NCBI RefSeq assembly: GCF_006715095.1
Contig: NZ_VFMO01000001.1
Location: forward strand, 3,162,001 to 3,226,000
Source of the DNA: Yimella lutea
GTDB lineage: Bacteria > Actinomycetota > Actinomycetes > Actinomycetales > Dermatophilaceae
DNA: 64,000 bases
Reading direction: 5' to 3'
This document shows positions 27,044 through 38,222 of this stretch, in pieces; the first letter of the stretch is position 1, and every line of letters begins with the position of its first letter. Under the pieces are notes generated by a model. The model did not search any database. It saw only the letters and a program-made list of their open reading frames with translations, and was not told the DNA's origin. The position numbers and the translations under genes were made by a program.

Positions 27044-28255
27044 TCAGTGCTCCGTCGGACGCACCAGCGCGGCCCCGGCGAGCAGTCGAGCGCCGATCCC
27101 GATGGCCCGTTCGTCGACCACCAGATCACCCTGGTGCAGCTCGAACGTCTTGCCACCGGGAGTACGTGTGCCCAGGCGTGCCATGGCTCCGGGACGGTCG
27201 CGCAGCATCCAGCTGAAGTCCTCACCGCCCATCGACTGACGGGTCGGGACGACCGAGTGCGGCCCCACAGCGCGCAGGCTCGCCAGGCTAAGCGCGCTGA
27301 CCGCGTCCGCGTCGTTGACGACCGGCGGGACGCCGCGGACGTGACGCACCTCGACCTTGACCTTGTAGGGCGCGGCGATCTCGTGGATGGTCGGCTCGAT
27401 GAGCGCCCCGACCTCGTCCCACGCCTGGGCGTCCAGGATGCGCAGCGTGCCGTGTGCCTCGCCGACCGCAGGGATGACATTGCTGGCGTTACCAGCGTGC
27501 ACCTCGCCCCAGACCAGGGTGGCCCCGGCGCGGGGGTCGATCCGGCGCGAGATGACGGCGGGCAGTTCGCTGATGATCTTCGCGAGCGCGAACACGACGT
27601 CCTGGGTCAGGTGCGGGCGGCTGGTGTGACCGCCCCGTCCGCTGACCATGACGTGGATGCCGTCGCACGCCGCAGTGATCGGGCCGGCGGCCAAGCCGAC
27701 CGTGCCGACGTCGATGTGCGGGTCGCAGTGCACGGCGAACACGCGGTCGACGCCGTCGAGTGCGCGCTCTTCAAGGACGGTGTGCGCGCCTCCGGGCACG
27801 ACCTCCTCGGCCGGCTGGAAGATGAACCGGACCGCGGTGCCGAGCTCGGTGAGTTCGTCCTCGTGCTTCTTCATCGCCAGCGCCGCACCCAGCACCGCAG
27901 AGGTGTGGACATCATGACCGCACGCGTGGCAGATGTTCGCCGAGCGGGACGCGAACTCCAGACCGGTGCGCTCCGGGATCGGCAGCGCGTCCAGGTCGGC
28001 GCGCAGTGCGGAGCGGAAGGACGGCTGGGCCGGGCCGACCTCGGCGACCAGACCGGTGCCGTCGAACTCGCGGACGCAGATGCCCGCGGCGACGAGGGTG
28101 TCGCGCACCCGCTGGGTGGTGTGGTGCTCCTGGAACGCGATCTCGGGGTGCTGGTGGAAGTGGCGACGCACTTCGATCAGCTCGGGCTCGAGGGCGGTGA
28201 CCTGCGCAGCGAGCCGGTCGATCAGGGTCGCGGTGGCAGAAGCAGTGGTGGTCAC
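27044..28255 (-). CDS. M20 family metallopeptidase/amidohydrolase
   Basis: A 403-residue amidohydrolase of the M20D type, which includes N-acyl amino acid hydrolases and IAA-amino acid hydrolases. Motifs: RHFHQHPEIAFQEH, the metal ligands CGHDVHTSAVLG and FQPAEEVVPGGA, AVHCDPHIDVG, the dimerisation domain with SGRGGHTSRPH, and the last ligand region SMGGEDFSWML. The substrate cannot be predicted. A TAGACT box 9 nt before the GTG suggests its own leaderless transcript, although the barstar-like gene ends only 12 nt upstream. Confidence 0.9.
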   Translation of the reverse strand: MTTTASATATLIDRLAAQVTALEPELIEVRRHFHQHPEIAFQEHHTTQRVRDTLVAAGICVREFDGTGLVAEVGPAQPSFRSALRADLDALPIPERTGLEFASRSANICHACGHDVHTSAVLGAALAMKKHEDELTELGTAVRFIFQPAEEVVPGGAHTVLEERALDGVDRVFAVHCDPHIDVGTVGLAAGPITAACDGIHVMVSGRGGHTSRPHLTQDVVFALAKIISELPAVISRRIDPRAGATLVWGEVHAGNASNVIPAVGEAHGTLRILDAQAWDEVGALIEPTIHEIAAPYKVKVEVRHVRGVPPVVNDADAVSALSLASLRAVGPHSVVPTRQSMGGEDFSWMLRDRPGAMARLGTRTPGGKTFELHQGDLVVDERAIGIGARLLAGAALVRPTEH

Positions 28256-28267
28256 AACCGATGGAGT

Positions 28268-28669
28268 CTACGGTTTGTCGGTATCGCGACCGGCAGCGCC
28301 CGAGGTCGCGACGACCACGAACGGCTGCGGACCGAGGTCGACCCGCTCGGTGAAGATCTGCCGGACGACCTCCAGATCGTGCTCGGCAAGATGATGCGCA
28401 CCGTCGAACACCACCAGGGTGCCGGGCTCGTGCTGGATGTCGTCGATGCAGTCGGCGAGGGCGTCCCAGTTGTGCCCGAACCAGTCCGGCAGGTCGAACG
28501 CGTCCGCGCACTTGTCGAGGAAGGCGGCCTTGTCGGTCGGTGCCTCCAGAGCAAGGCCGACCACGGTCCAGCCGGCCCGCTCCCCGACAGCCGCGATCTC
28601 CCGCACGCTGCGCTGCGAGCGCAGGACGGCGGACTCCTTGCGCGCCAGCGTGACGGTCAGGCTGCTCAT
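28268..28669 (-). CDS. Barstar-like ribonuclease inhibitor
   Basis: A 133-residue protein with the barstar fold signature. LPDWFGHNWDALADCIDDI (residues 60-78) matches the inhibitor helix of barstar, and Asp69 and Asp73 correspond to the two aspartates that plug the RNase active site in the B. amyloliquefaciens complex. The first 30 residues and the last 20 are extra to the core. The start overlaps the stop of the RNase gene by 4 nt, so toxin and inhibitor are made together. It presumably protects the cell from the neighbouring RNase. Confidence 0.9.
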   Translation of the reverse strand: MSSLTVTLARKESAVLRSQRSVREIAAVGERAGWTVVGLALEAPTDKAAFLDKCADAFDLPDWFGHNWDALADCIDDIQHEPGTLVVFDGAHHLAEHDLEVVRQIFTERVDLGPQPFVVVATSGAAGRDTDKP

Positions 28670-29147
28670 CGGATGATCCTCCGGAAGCTGTCGTAGTGGT
28701 CGGACGTGTAGTACATCGTGCCGTCCCTGCCGGCCACGATGCGCCGGGCGCCCCGGTCGGACTCACCGGGCGTCCTGACCGTGTACTCCTTGTAGTAGCC
28801 GGCCTTCTGCTTGGGCAGGTGCCCTTCCAGATTGCGGTAGGTCTCGCCGTCGTCGCGGGGGTAGGGGAACGGGCCGCCGTCGTCGATGAGTTTGATCGTC
28901 GCCTTGGCCTGGGTGGGCAGCTCGGCGTATTCGACCGTGCGCAGGCCGCCTTTCGCGGTGGGGTTCTTGGACGTGCTGGTGGTGCGTTCGTAGGTGCGGG
29001 TCAAGGCCGCGTCCTTGCTGTCGCCGCCCTGGCAGTTGGTGAGCAGCGTCGCAGCAAGCACGAGCATCAGCAGACTCAGGCAGATCGCCATGAAGTGACT
29101 GCCGAGGAAGGACGCCTTACGTCGGGTGCCGCTGACCAGGTCTCGCA

Positions 29148-29148
<1 letters not shown>
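28666..29148 (-). CDS. Barnase/RNase Sa-type guanyl-specific ribonuclease, exported or membrane-anchored
   Basis: A 160-residue protein. Residues 18-36 form a hydrophobic export or anchor segment ending in TNCQGG, an atypical lipobox. The C-terminal 85 residues match the microbial RNase fold of RNase Sa and barnase: GGPFPYPRDDGETYRN, AGYYKEYTVRTPG, DRGARRIV and YYTSDHYDSF. Catalytic Glu121, Arg136 and His151 correspond to Glu54, Arg69 and His85 of RNase Sa, so it should be active. It starts on the last base of the mutase stop codon and overlaps the barstar-like gene, forming a nuclease/inhibitor pair. Confidence 0.9.
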
Positions 29149-30725
<1,577 letters not shown>

Positions 30726-30727
30726 GT

Positions 30728-30856
30728 TCACAGCCTAGTCAGCGGGGTTCTTCGGCTGGATCGAGTCGAGGCGAACGGTCGGGACGGCTCGCCGAACGGC
30801 GTCCCCTTCACGTGCACCTGGCCGTCGTCGAAGTTCTCCAGGCCGAAGAATCGCAA
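30728..30856 (-). other. Coding-like segment without clear start between pyrD and the mutase gene
   Basis: On the minus strand a frame with strong third-position G/C bias encodes a peptide containing RFFGLENFDDG and VHVKGTPFGEP, ending at TGA 30730-30728, 2 nt before the mutase start codon. The only in-frame start is a TTG at 30856 (42 codons). The frame is also open, without a start, back to the pyrD stop. It could be a small unannotated gene or the 3' remnant of a lost one. I do not recognise it. Confidence 0.3.
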
Positions 30857-30905
30857 TGCGGTCAGCCCGTCCAGGGCACAGTCAGGAGAACTGTTAAGCG
30901 GAACA

Positions 30906-30957
30906 CCGAGTGTCAGACGATGAACGTCGCCAACGACGCGAAACGCCTGACACTCGG
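30906..30957 (-). terminator. Putative hairpin terminator after pyrD
   Basis: A perfect 11-bp stem (CCGAGTGTCAG/CTGACACTCGG) encloses a 30-nt loop that itself contains a short ACGTCG-type hairpin. It begins 8 nt after the pyrD stop. No T-run follows, so the terminator call is tentative. Confidence 0.5.
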
Positions 30958-30964
30958 GAAGCGG

Positions 30965-32038
30965 TCAGCCGAGAGCGCGGTTGAGGTCCCCGACCAACAC
31001 CGGACCGCCGTAGATGAAGCCGCTGTACACCTGGATCAACGACGCACCCGCATCGATCAGGGCCTTCCCGTCGTCTGCGGTCATCACCCCGCCGACGCCG
31101 ATGACCGGCAGAGACGATCGGGACGCGACCCGCTCGACGACGTAGCGGGCGCGGCGAGTGAGGGGAGCGCCGGAGAGGCCGCCGGCCTCACTAGCGAGGG
31201 GCAGATCGGCGTCCGCCAGTCCGTCCCGCGAAAGCGTGGTGTTGGTGGCGATGAGCGCGCTGACGTCGGCCCGCTGGGCGACCTCGAGGACGTCGTCGAT
31301 CGCTTCGTCCGTGAGATCCGGGGCGATCTTGAGGAAGATCGGCGTCGGCTTGGCGCGCTTACGAGTCCCTGCCAATCGCGTTGTCTCAGTGACGAGTTCG
31401 GCAAGCAGCTCCGCGAGCGGTTCCTTGTCCTGCAGCGTGCGCAGCCCAGGAGTGTTCGGACTGGAAACATTGACGGCGATGTAGTCGGCGTACTCGTCGA
31501 CCGCGCGCAGCGAGGTCAGGTAGTCCTTGACCGCCTCTTCCACCGGGGTGACCTTCGTCTTGCCGATGCTCACGCCCACCGGGATCGGAAGCTTGCCGGC
31601 GAGCGCCAGGGCGTCGGCGAGGTGCTGTGCGCCGAGGTTGTTGAACCCCATCCGGTTGATGATCGCTTGGCTCTCGGGCAGCCGGAACAGGCGCGGCTTG
31701 TCGTTGCCGGGCTGCGGCTGCGCGGTCACGGTGCCGAGTTCGGCGTGCCCGAAACCGAGTGCACCCCAGGCCCTCGCGCCCACACCGTCCTTGTCGACGC
31801 CGGCTGCCAGACCGACCCTATTGGGGAACCGGATACCGGCGATCGTCACGGGCGCCGTCTGCACCGCCGTCGCCCGGGACAGTGCCTTGAGCGCCGAGGG
31901 ACGGCCGCTCAAAGCCTGGATCTGCTTCAGCGTCGCATGGTGGGCAGTCTCGGCGTCGCCGTCACCCATCCGGAACAGCACCGGACGCATCAGCTTGCGA
32001 TAGCCCAGATCGAACACTCGCGCGCGTGTGTCAGCCAT
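30965..32038 (-). CDS. pyrD: Quinone-dependent dihydroorotate dehydrogenase (class 2)
   Basis: Membrane-associated flavoenzyme oxidising dihydroorotate to orotate in pyrimidine synthesis and passing electrons to menaquinone. Class 2 is indicated by the N-terminal helical extension (YRKLMRPVLFRMGDGDAETAHH) and the catalytic serine in NVSSPNTPGLR. Other marks are FPNRVGLAAGVDKDG, FGHAELGTVTAQPQPGN, IGKTKVT and the FMN-phosphate site GVGGV, followed by YSGFIYGGP. 357 residues from ATG 32038, which follows a TACGCT box by 8 nt. The monocistronic position is usual for this gene. Confidence 0.95.
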   Translation of the reverse strand: MADTRARVFDLGYRKLMRPVLFRMGDGDAETAHHATLKQIQALSGRPSALKALSRATAVQTAPVTIAGIRFPNRVGLAAGVDKDGVGARAWGALGFGHAELGTVTAQPQPGNDKPRLFRLPESQAIINRMGFNNLGAQHLADALALAGKLPIPVGVSIGKTKVTPVEEAVKDYLTSLRAVDEYADYIAVNVSSPNTPGLRTLQDKEPLAELLAELVTETTRLAGTRKRAKPTPIFLKIAPDLTDEAIDDVLEVAQRADVSALIATNTTLSRDGLADADLPLASEAGGLSGAPLTRRARYVVERVASRSSLPVIGVGGVMTADDGKALIDAGASLIQVYSGFIYGGPVLVGDLNRALG

Positions 32039-32072
32039 GGTCACCGAGCGTACGACGCGTGCCGGAGGGATC

Positions 32073-32102
32073 GGGAAGTGGTGGCTACTGCAACCACTTC
32101 CC
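32073..32102 (-). terminator. Hairpin between manC and pyrD
   Basis: Ten-bp perfect stem GGGAAGTGGT/ACCACTTCCC with a 10-nt loop in the 81-bp gap downstream of the manC stop. There is no T-run, so it could terminate manC transcription or simply be a structured spacer. Confidence 0.45.
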
Positions 32103-32119
32103 TCGACTACGGGTGTAGC

Positions 32120-33226
32120 TCAGGTGAGGTCTTCGCGGCCGGACAGTTTGAGCTTCTCGACGATCTTCTTGACGTCCTGGGCCCGGTCACGGGTGGTCAC
32201 CAGGACGGCGTCCGGGGTGTCGACCACGACGATGTCGTCCACACCGAGGGCCACAACCGTGCGCCCCGATCGGGGGGCGACGACACCGGTGGAGTCCTGC
32301 ATGAACACGAGTTCGCTCTCGCCGAGCACCTTCACGCCGGGCGCATCGGCCGATTCCACCAAGACCGAAGCGAGAGAGGCGAAATCGCCCACGTCGTCCC
32401 ACCCGAAGGCACCGGGCACCACCGCGACCTTGCCATCGACAGCGGCCGGCTCGGCGATGGCCGGGTCGATCGCGATCTTGGTCAGGCGCGGCCAGAGCTC
32501 GTTGAGGCGCATCGGGTTGTTCGCGATTGAACGCAGATGGTGGGCCATGACCGGCTGGTACTGACCGAGCATGTCGAGCAACACGGACGCCTTGACCACG
32601 AACATCCCTGCGTTCCAGCGGTATTCGCCGCTGTCTACGTACTGTTCCGCAGTTTCTCCGTCGGGCTTCTCCACGAACGCCTTCACACTCAGCGCAGACG
32701 GCGCCCCCTCGATTCCGAGTGCCTCACCGGTCTGGATGTAACCGAATCCCGTTGCCGCATGGGTGGGCTCGATCCCGATCGTCACCAGCTTGCCGGTGCG
32801 GGCGACCTCGACCGCCTCACGAACGCACTGGTGGAACTCCTCGTCGTCGGTGATGACATGGTCGGCCGCGAACGAACCGATCACCGCTTCCGGATCCACC
32901 TGCTCCAGCAACGCCGCGGCCAGCCCGATCGCAGGCATCGACTCACGCGCAGACGGCTCGACCAGTAGGTCGTCCGGCCCGAGTTCGGGCACCTGCTCAC
33001 GCACCGCCTCGGCGTGCCGCGCCCCGGTCACGACCATCATCCGCGGACCGCACAACGGCGTCAGCCGGTCGACCGTCGACCTGATCAGCGACTTGCCCGA
33101 TCCGGTCAGGTCGTGCAGGAACTTCGGCGACCCGGCACGCGACAGCGGCCACAGGCGCGTCCCGGACCCCCCGGCCGGAACAACAGCGAAAAAGCCCGGG
33201 ATCTCGCCGGGGCTCAGGTCAGTCAT
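32120..33226 (-). CDS. manC: Mannose-1-phosphate guanylyltransferase
   Basis: Makes GDP-mannose from mannose-1-phosphate and GTP. The nucleotidyltransferase signature GGSGTRLWPLSRAGSPKF is at residues about 18-35, the sugar-binding region AFVEKPDGETA follows, and EYRWNAGMFVVKASVLL is typical of the family. At 368 residues it is the monofunctional form without the phosphomannose isomerase domain. GDP-mannose is the donor needed by the divergently encoded MgtA-like mannosyltransferase 95 bp away. A TAGCGT box ends 6 nt before the ATG. Confidence 0.93.
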   Translation of the reverse strand: MTDLSPGEIPGFFAVVPAGGSGTRLWPLSRAGSPKFLHDLTGSGKSLIRSTVDRLTPLCGPRMMVVTGARHAEAVREQVPELGPDDLLVEPSARESMPAIGLAAALLEQVDPEAVIGSFAADHVITDDEEFHQCVREAVEVARTGKLVTIGIEPTHAATGFGYIQTGEALGIEGAPSALSVKAFVEKPDGETAEQYVDSGEYRWNAGMFVVKASVLLDMLGQYQPVMAHHLRSIANNPMRLNELWPRLTKIAIDPAIAEPAAVDGKVAVVPGAFGWDDVGDFASLASVLVESADAPGVKVLGESELVFMQDSTGVVAPRSGRTVVALGVDDIVVVDTPDAVLVTTRDRAQDVKKIVEKLKLSGREDLT

Positions 33227-33320
33227 GCCCGAACGCTAACCCATCCCGTTCACCTGACTCTCACCTAGCCGTCGACCCGTCTGCGTTGTGCGTCCACTCA
33301 CGTCCAGCACTGTGTAAGTC

Positions 33321-34451
33321 GTGCGAGTTGCGATCGTGACCGAGTCGTTCCTGCCCAGTCTCAATGGCGTGACCACAAGTGTCTGTCGGGTGCTGGATCA
33401 CCTGGCCGACCGTGGCCACGAGGCCGTCGTCATCTGTCCAGGTCCGGCTCCGGAGTCGTACCGCGGTTTCCCCGTACGCACTGTCCAGGGCCTTACCCTT
33501 CGCCAGTTCCGCGTCGGCCTACCGACGACCGATCTGGAGCGCATCCTGCACGAGGTCCGGCCGGACGTCGTCCATGCGGCATCCCCGTTCGGCCTCGGCT
33601 GGCGAGGGCTTGCTGCCGGACGCAACCTCGGAATTCCCACGGTGGCGATCTACCAGACCGACATGCCGAGCTATCTCGCCCAGCACGCAGGCCCGTTGCG
33701 TGGCAGGATCTCCAACGTCTCCTGGCGCTGGATCCGCCACCTGCACTCACTCGCCGACATCACCCTGGCGCCTTCGTCGGCGACCCTCGCCGAGTTGGTC
33801 AAGCACGGCGTTCCCCGCGCCGCGTTGTGGAGTCGCGGTGTCGATACCGCGCTCTACTCCCCCGAACTCAAGACGTCGGACGAGGTACGCGCGTTGCGCG
33901 CTTGCGTCGCAGCGAACGGAGAGACGATCGTCGGCTACGTGGGACGGTTGGCGCAGGAGAAGCAGGTACACCGCCTCGCTGAAGTCGCCGACCTACCGAA
34001 CACGTCGCTTGTCGTCGTCGGCGACGGTCCGTCACGGGAGAAGCTCGAGCAACTGCTGCCGAAGGCGCACTTCCTCGGTTTCCGCCAGGGACTGCCTCTG
34101 GCACAGGCGTACGCCGCGCTCGACGTCTTCGTCCACACCGGCGTGAACGAGACCTTCGGGCAGACGCTGCAAGAAGCGATGGCTGCCGGGCTCCCGGTCG
34201 TTGCTCCTGCAGCGGGCGGTCCGCTCGACATCGTGAAACCGGGCGTCACGGGGTACCTGTTCGACCCTGACGCAGCAGGAGCACTACGCGCGAGCGTGAA
34301 CAGCCTGGTGATCGACCCTGCCCTACGCGAGCGGATGGGTGACAGCGCACACCGCAAGATGGAAGCCCGATCCTGGTCCGGAGTGGTCGATGAACTGATC
34401 GGTTACTACGGAGCGGTCGTGACGCCGTCCTACTCTCGTCCGGCTGCCTGA
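33321..34451 (+). CDS. mgtA: GDP-mannose-dependent alpha-mannosyltransferase, MgtA-like (GT4)
   Basis: A 376-residue GT4-family retaining glycosyltransferase. The N-terminus (VRVAIVTESFLPSLNGVTTSV), AIYQTDMPSYLAQH, RHLHSLADITLAPSSAT, WSRGVDTALYSP and the C-terminal donor site ETFGQTLQEAMAAGLPVVAP match mycobacterial and corynebacterial MgtA. That enzyme transfers mannose to a glycolipid acceptor in lipomannan-type lipoglycan synthesis. Its neighbour manC supplies the donor. The GTG at 33321 gives the expected N-terminus. The acceptor here is unknown. Confidence 0.85.
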   Translation: MRVAIVTESFLPSLNGVTTSVCRVLDHLADRGHEAVVICPGPAPESYRGFPVRTVQGLTLRQFRVGLPTTDLERILHEVRPDVVHAASPFGLGWRGLAAGRNLGIPTVAIYQTDMPSYLAQHAGPLRGRISNVSWRWIRHLHSLADITLAPSSATLAELVKHGVPRAALWSRGVDTALYSPELKTSDEVRALRACVAANGETIVGYVGRLAQEKQVHRLAEVADLPNTSLVVVGDGPSREKLEQLLPKAHFLGFRQGLPLAQAYAALDVFVHTGVNETFGQTLQEAMAAGLPVVAPAAGGPLDIVKPGVTGYLFDPDAAGALRASVNSLVIDPALRERMGDSAHRKMEARSWSGVVDELIGYYGAVVTPSYSRPAA

Positions 34452-34462
34452 CACGAAAAGCA

Positions 34463-34492
34463 ACCGGCCGGCAGATCGATCTGCCGGCCGGT
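34463..34492. terminator. Bidirectional terminator, 30-bp palindrome
   Basis: A perfect 30-bp palindrome (half-site ACCGGCCGGCAGATC) between the convergent mgtA and sdhB genes, with flanking A-rich (CGAAAAGCAA) and T-containing sequence. It should end transcription from both sides. Confidence 0.8.
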
Positions 34493-34506
34493 CAAATGCG
34501 CAATCG

Positions 34507-35247
34507 TCAGGCGTGCTTCTTGGCCTTGCGGAAGTCCGCGTTCAGCTGGCTGATGACGTCCAGCGGGATCTCCTTCGGGCACGCAGCGGCGCATTCACCG
34601 ATGTTGGTGCAACCACCGAAACCGTCATGGTCGTGCTGATTGAGCATCGACACCACGCGCGAGTCGCGCTCGGCCTGGCCCTGCGGCAGCTCACCGAGGT
34701 GGGTGACCTTCGCACCGAGGAACAACATGCCGGACGCGTTCGGGCAGGCCGCCACGCACGCGCCACAGCCGATGCAGGTCGCGGCGTCGAACGCACGGTC
34801 GGCGGCGACCTTCGGCACCTGCATGTTGTTGGCTTCGACGGCAGCACCGGTTTTGACCGAGATGTAGCCGCCGGCCTGGATGATGCGGTCGAACGCGGAA
34901 CGGTCGACCACCAGGTCACGCACCATCGGGAACGCGGACGCGCGCCACGGCTCGATCGTGATGGTCTCGCCGTCGCGGAACGAGCGCATGTGCAACTGGC
35001 AGGTCGTCGTGACCTCCGGCCCGTGCGCTTCGCCGTTGATCATCAACGAGCACGCGCCGCAGATGCCCTCGCGGCAGTCGCTGTCGAAAGCGATCGGCTC
35101 CTCGCCCTTGGCGATCAGTTCCTCGTTGAGCACGTCGAGCATCTCCAGGAACGACATGTCCTCGGAGATGTTCGTGACCGGGTAGGTGACGAGTTCGCCC
35201 GCGGTGTCGGGGCCGTCCTGGCGCCAGATCTTGAGAGTCAGATTCAT
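34507..35247 (-). CDS. sdhB: Succinate dehydrogenase iron-sulfur subunit
   Basis: A 246-residue Fe-S subunit linking the flavoprotein to the membrane haem subunit. The [2Fe-2S] ligands are in [18 protein letters not shown]. The [4Fe-4S] and [3Fe-4S] clusters are ligated by [14 protein letters not shown] and [17 protein letters not shown]. The length and the sdhC-A-B gene order match the Sdh1-type (menaquinone-linked, three-subunit) enzymes of actinobacteria. The start is ATG 35247, overlapping the sdhA stop region by one base. Confidence 0.96.
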   Translation of the reverse strand: MNLTLKIWRQDGPDTAGELVTYPVTNISEDMSFLEMLDVLNEELIAKGEEPIAFDSDCREGICGACSLMINGEAHGPEVTTTCQLHMRSFRDGETITIEPWRASAFPMVRDLVVDRSAFDRIIQAGGYISVKTGAAVEANNMQVPKVAADRAFDAATCIGCGACVAACPNASGMLFLGAKVTHLGELPQGQAERDSRVVSMLNQHDHDGFGGCTNIGECAAACPKEIPLDVISQLNADFRKAKKHA

Positions 35248-37232
35248 TACTTGTAGCTCCGCTGCTTCAGCTCGATCGAGTTGTAGACAAGGTCTTCCTT
35301 GTGCAGGATCGGCGCGTTCGGGCCGCCGGAGGGCTCGCCCTCGAACTCCCAGGCCGCGACGTACAGGAACTCGTCGTCGTGACGCAGCGCCTCACCGTCC
35401 TCGGTCTGGCTCTCCGCTCGGAAGTGGCCTCCACACGACTCGCGTCGGTGCAGGGCGTCGATGCACATGAGCTCACCCAGCTCGAGGAAGTCGGCGACAC
35501 GGCCGGCCTTCTCCAGCGACTGGTTGAGCGTGTTGGCCGAACCGAGCACCCGCACATTGCGCCAGAACTCCTCGCGCAGACCGCGGATGAGGTCGATCGC
35601 CTTGCGCAGACCTTCCTCGGAGCGCTCCATGCCGCAGTACTCCCACATGATGTTGCCGAGTTCCTTGTGGAAGGAGTCGACGGTGCGCTCGCCGTTGATC
35701 GACAGCAACTTCTGGATTCGACCTTCGACCGACTGACGCGCCTCGACGACTGCGGGGTGGTCTTCGGTGACCGGCTCGAAGGGTCCTTCCGCGAGGTAGT
35801 CGCGGATCGTGTTGGGCAGCACGAAGTAGCCGTCCCCCAGGCACTGCATCAGCGACGAGGCACCCAGCCGGTTTGCACCGTGGTCGGAGAAGTTGGCCTC
35901 GCCGACCGCGTACAGACCCGGGATCGAGGTCTCGAGGTCGTAGTCGACCCAGAGGCCACCCATCGTGTAATGCACAGCCGGGTAGATACGCATCGGCACC
36001 TTGTACGGGTCCTCGCCGGTGATGCGGGCGTACATGTCGAACAGGTTGCCGTACTTCGCCTTCACCGCAGCCTCACCCATCCGCGAGACGGCATCGGCGA
36101 AGTCGAGGTAGACGCCGCGACGGAAGTCGCCGACCATCGGGCCGACGCCGCGTCCCTCGTCGCACACGTACTTCGCCTGGCGGGAGGCGATGTCACGCGG
36201 GACGAGGTTTCCGAACGCCGGGTAGATGCGCTCGAGGTAGTAGTCGCGGTCTTCCTCGGGGATGTCGCGCGGGTCCTTGTCGCAGTCTTCCTTGCGCTTG
36301 GGCACCCAGATGCGCCCGTCATTGCGCAGCGACTCCGACATCAGCGTCAGCTTCGACTGGTGGTCGCCGGAGACCGGGATGCAGGTCGGGTGGATCTGCG
36401 TGTAACACGGGTTGGCGAAGTAGGCACCCTTGCGGTGCGCGCGCCAGGTGGCCGTGACGTTGCAGCCCATCGCGTTGGTCGACAGGAAGAACACGTTGCC
36501 GTATCCGCCGGTGGCGAGCACGACCACGTCGGCCAGGTGGGTCTCGATCTCACCGGTGACCATGTCGCGCGCGATGATGCCGCGAGCCTTGCCGTCGACA
36601 ACGATCAGCTCGAGCATCTCGTGGCGCACGTACTCCTTGACCGTGCCGGCCGCGACCTGACGCTCCATCGCCTGGTAGGCACCGATCAGCAACTGCTGGC
36701 CGGTCTGACCACGGGCGTAGAACGTGCGGGCCACCTGCACACCACCGAACGAACGGTTGTCGAGCAGGCCGCCGTAATCACGCGCGAACGGAACACCCTG
36801 CGCCACGCACTGGTCGATGATGTTCGTCGACACCTCGGCCAGGCGGTAGACGTTGTTCTCGCGGCTGCGGTAGTCGCCGCCCTTCACGGTGTCGTAGAAG
36901 AGTCGGTAGACCGAGTCGCCGTCGTCGTTGTAGTTCTTGGCCGCGTTGATGCCACCCTGGGCGGCGATCGAGTGGGCACGACGCGGGCTGTCCTGGTAGC
37001 AGAACGCCTTCACGTTGTAACCGGCCTCGCCCATGGTGGCGGCGGCGGAGGCTCCGGCCAGGCCGGTGCCGACGATGATCACCGACAGCTTGCGTCGGTT
37101 GGAGGGGTTGACGAGCTTGTTCTCGAACTTCGCCTTCGTCCACCGCTCCCCGATCGGAACGTCGGTGGGCGCCTTGGTGTCGGCGATGTTGTCGCCGAGG
37201 CGGTACATGTCGTCGATGAGCGTGTCAGTCAT
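35247..37232 (-). CDS. sdhA: Succinate dehydrogenase flavoprotein subunit
   Basis: A 661-residue flavoprotein that oxidises succinate to fumarate. FAD binding is shown by [19 protein letters not shown]. The covalent FAD histidine lies in [18 protein letters not shown], and active-site motifs are [19 protein letters not shown] (here [10 protein letters not shown]), [12 protein letters not shown] and [11 protein letters not shown]. The next gene, sdhB, follows directly, and sdhC precedes it by 16 nt. The long form with the [10 protein letters not shown] motif belongs to the class with one diheme cytochrome b anchor. Confidence 0.97.
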   Translation of the reverse strand: MTDTLIDDMYRLGDNIADTKAPTDVPIGERWTKAKFENKLVNPSNRRKLSVIIVGTGLAGASAAATMGEAGYNVKAFCYQDSPRRAHSIAAQGGINAAKNYNDDGDSVYRLFYDTVKGGDYRSRENNVYRLAEVSTNIIDQCVAQGVPFARDYGGLLDNRSFGGVQVARTFYARGQTGQQLLIGAYQAMERQVAAGTVKEYVRHEMLELIVVDGKARGIIARDMVTGEIETHLADVVVLATGGYGNVFFLSTNAMGCNVTATWRAHRKGAYFANPCYTQIHPTCIPVSGDHQSKLTLMSESLRNDGRIWVPKRKEDCDKDPRDIPEEDRDYYLERIYPAFGNLVPRDIASRQAKYVCDEGRGVGPMVGDFRRGVYLDFADAVSRMGEAAVKAKYGNLFDMYARITGEDPYKVPMRIYPAVHYTMGGLWVDYDLETSIPGLYAVGEANFSDHGANRLGASSLMQCLGDGYFVLPNTIRDYLAEGPFEPVTEDHPAVVEARQSVEGRIQKLLSINGERTVDSFHKELGNIMWEYCGMERSEEGLRKAIDLIRGLREEFWRNVRVLGSANTLNQSLEKAGRVADFLELGELMCIDALHRRESCGGHFRAESQTEDGEALRHDDEFLYVAAWEFEGEPSGGPNAPILHKEDLVYNSIELKQRSYK

Positions 37233-37248
37233 ATGAATTCGAAGTCCC

Positions 37249-37965
37249 TTAGTCGATCACGCCGAAGAGGATGAACAGCGGCGGCAGCGCGAACCCGACG
37301 GCGACGATCAGCGCGATCGCGGTGGCCGCGGTCTTCGCGATCTTGCGGGCCTGCGGGGTGCCAGTGAAGCCGAGCGTCTGGCAGGCGCTCCAGATGCCGT
37401 GGTGCAGGTGCATGCCGAGCGCGACCATCGCGAGGATGTAGATCAGCACCATCCACCAGGCGCCGAAGCTGTGCACGACGAGCTGGTAGGGGTTCTGGGT
37501 GATCGCAGCGGCCTGGCCGCCCTCGCCCACATTGATCTTGCCGATCGTGAAGTGCAGCAGGTGCCAGATCACGAACAGCAGCAGCGCAACGCCGCCCCAA
37601 CGCATCCATTTGGAGGAGAAGGAGGCGGCGACGGTCTTCTTGACCGCGTACTTCTGCGGACGCGCCTGGTTGGCGAGCTTCCACAGCTTCACGGCGCTGT
37701 AGACGTGCGCGAACAGTGCCAGGAGCAGGACGACGCGGAAGATCCACAACAGGCCGCCGTACGGGAGCATCGGCTCACCGAAGGTACGCAGGTGGTGGGC
37801 GTAGGTGTTGAAGGCCTCTTCGCCCGAGAACACCTTGAGGTTGCCGTACATGTGCAGCACGACGTAACCGACGAAAATCAGCCCACTGACGGCCATCAAG
37901 GTCTTCAGGAAGATGGTGCTGCCGGCCTTGCCTGTGCGCTTCGCAGGAAGGGTTTGAGTTGCCAC
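37249..37965 (-). CDS. sdhC: Succinate dehydrogenase cytochrome b subunit
   Basis: A 238-residue membrane anchor with five predicted transmembrane helices and several helix histidines ([44 protein letters not shown]), enough to ligate two haems b. This single-anchor type (SdhC only, no SdhD) is found in menaquinone-linked succinate dehydrogenases. The GTG at 37965 lies 6 nt after a TACCCT box, so it is probably leaderless. A longer frame to 38019 would put the start upstream of the -10 element. The 257 bp upstream hold no gene I can support. Confidence 0.93.
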   Translation of the reverse strand: MATQTLPAKRTGKAGSTIFLKTLMAVSGLIFVGYVVLHMYGNLKVFSGEEAFNTYAHHLRTFGEPMLPYGGLLWIFRVVLLLALFAHVYSAVKLWKLANQARPQKYAVKKTVAASFSSKWMRWGGVALLLFVIWHLLHFTIGKINVGEGGQAAAITQNPYQLVVHSFGAWWMVLIYILAMVALGMHLHHGIWSACQTLGFTGTPQARKIAKTAATAIALIVAVGFALPPLFILFGVID

Positions 37966-38222
37966 GATGGCAGGGTATCGCCAGGCTGAACGTGTCGTCG
38001 GATAAGGGGCACCTTTCATCGCGGCACTGCGCCGGGCGGCAATGCTGCAACGCCGAGTGGCCCGCGACGAAAGACTGATTGGGGCTCAACCTGGCGTCCG
38101 AACAAAGCGGACCGAGCCGGCCCACCCTCACCGCGTGCGTGGGCGGCTCCCACCATCGCGTTGACCGGGGCCGCTCCTGCTTTGTGGCGTCGGCGTACCC
38201 CGCAGGTCAGACTGCAGTCGTC

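Noticed and set aside
32106..32117. CTACGGGTGTAG as a third CopY/BlaI-type operator
   Set aside because: It deviates from TACAnnTGTA at one core base and has only a partial dyad, so it was mentioned with the main pair but not called a feature.
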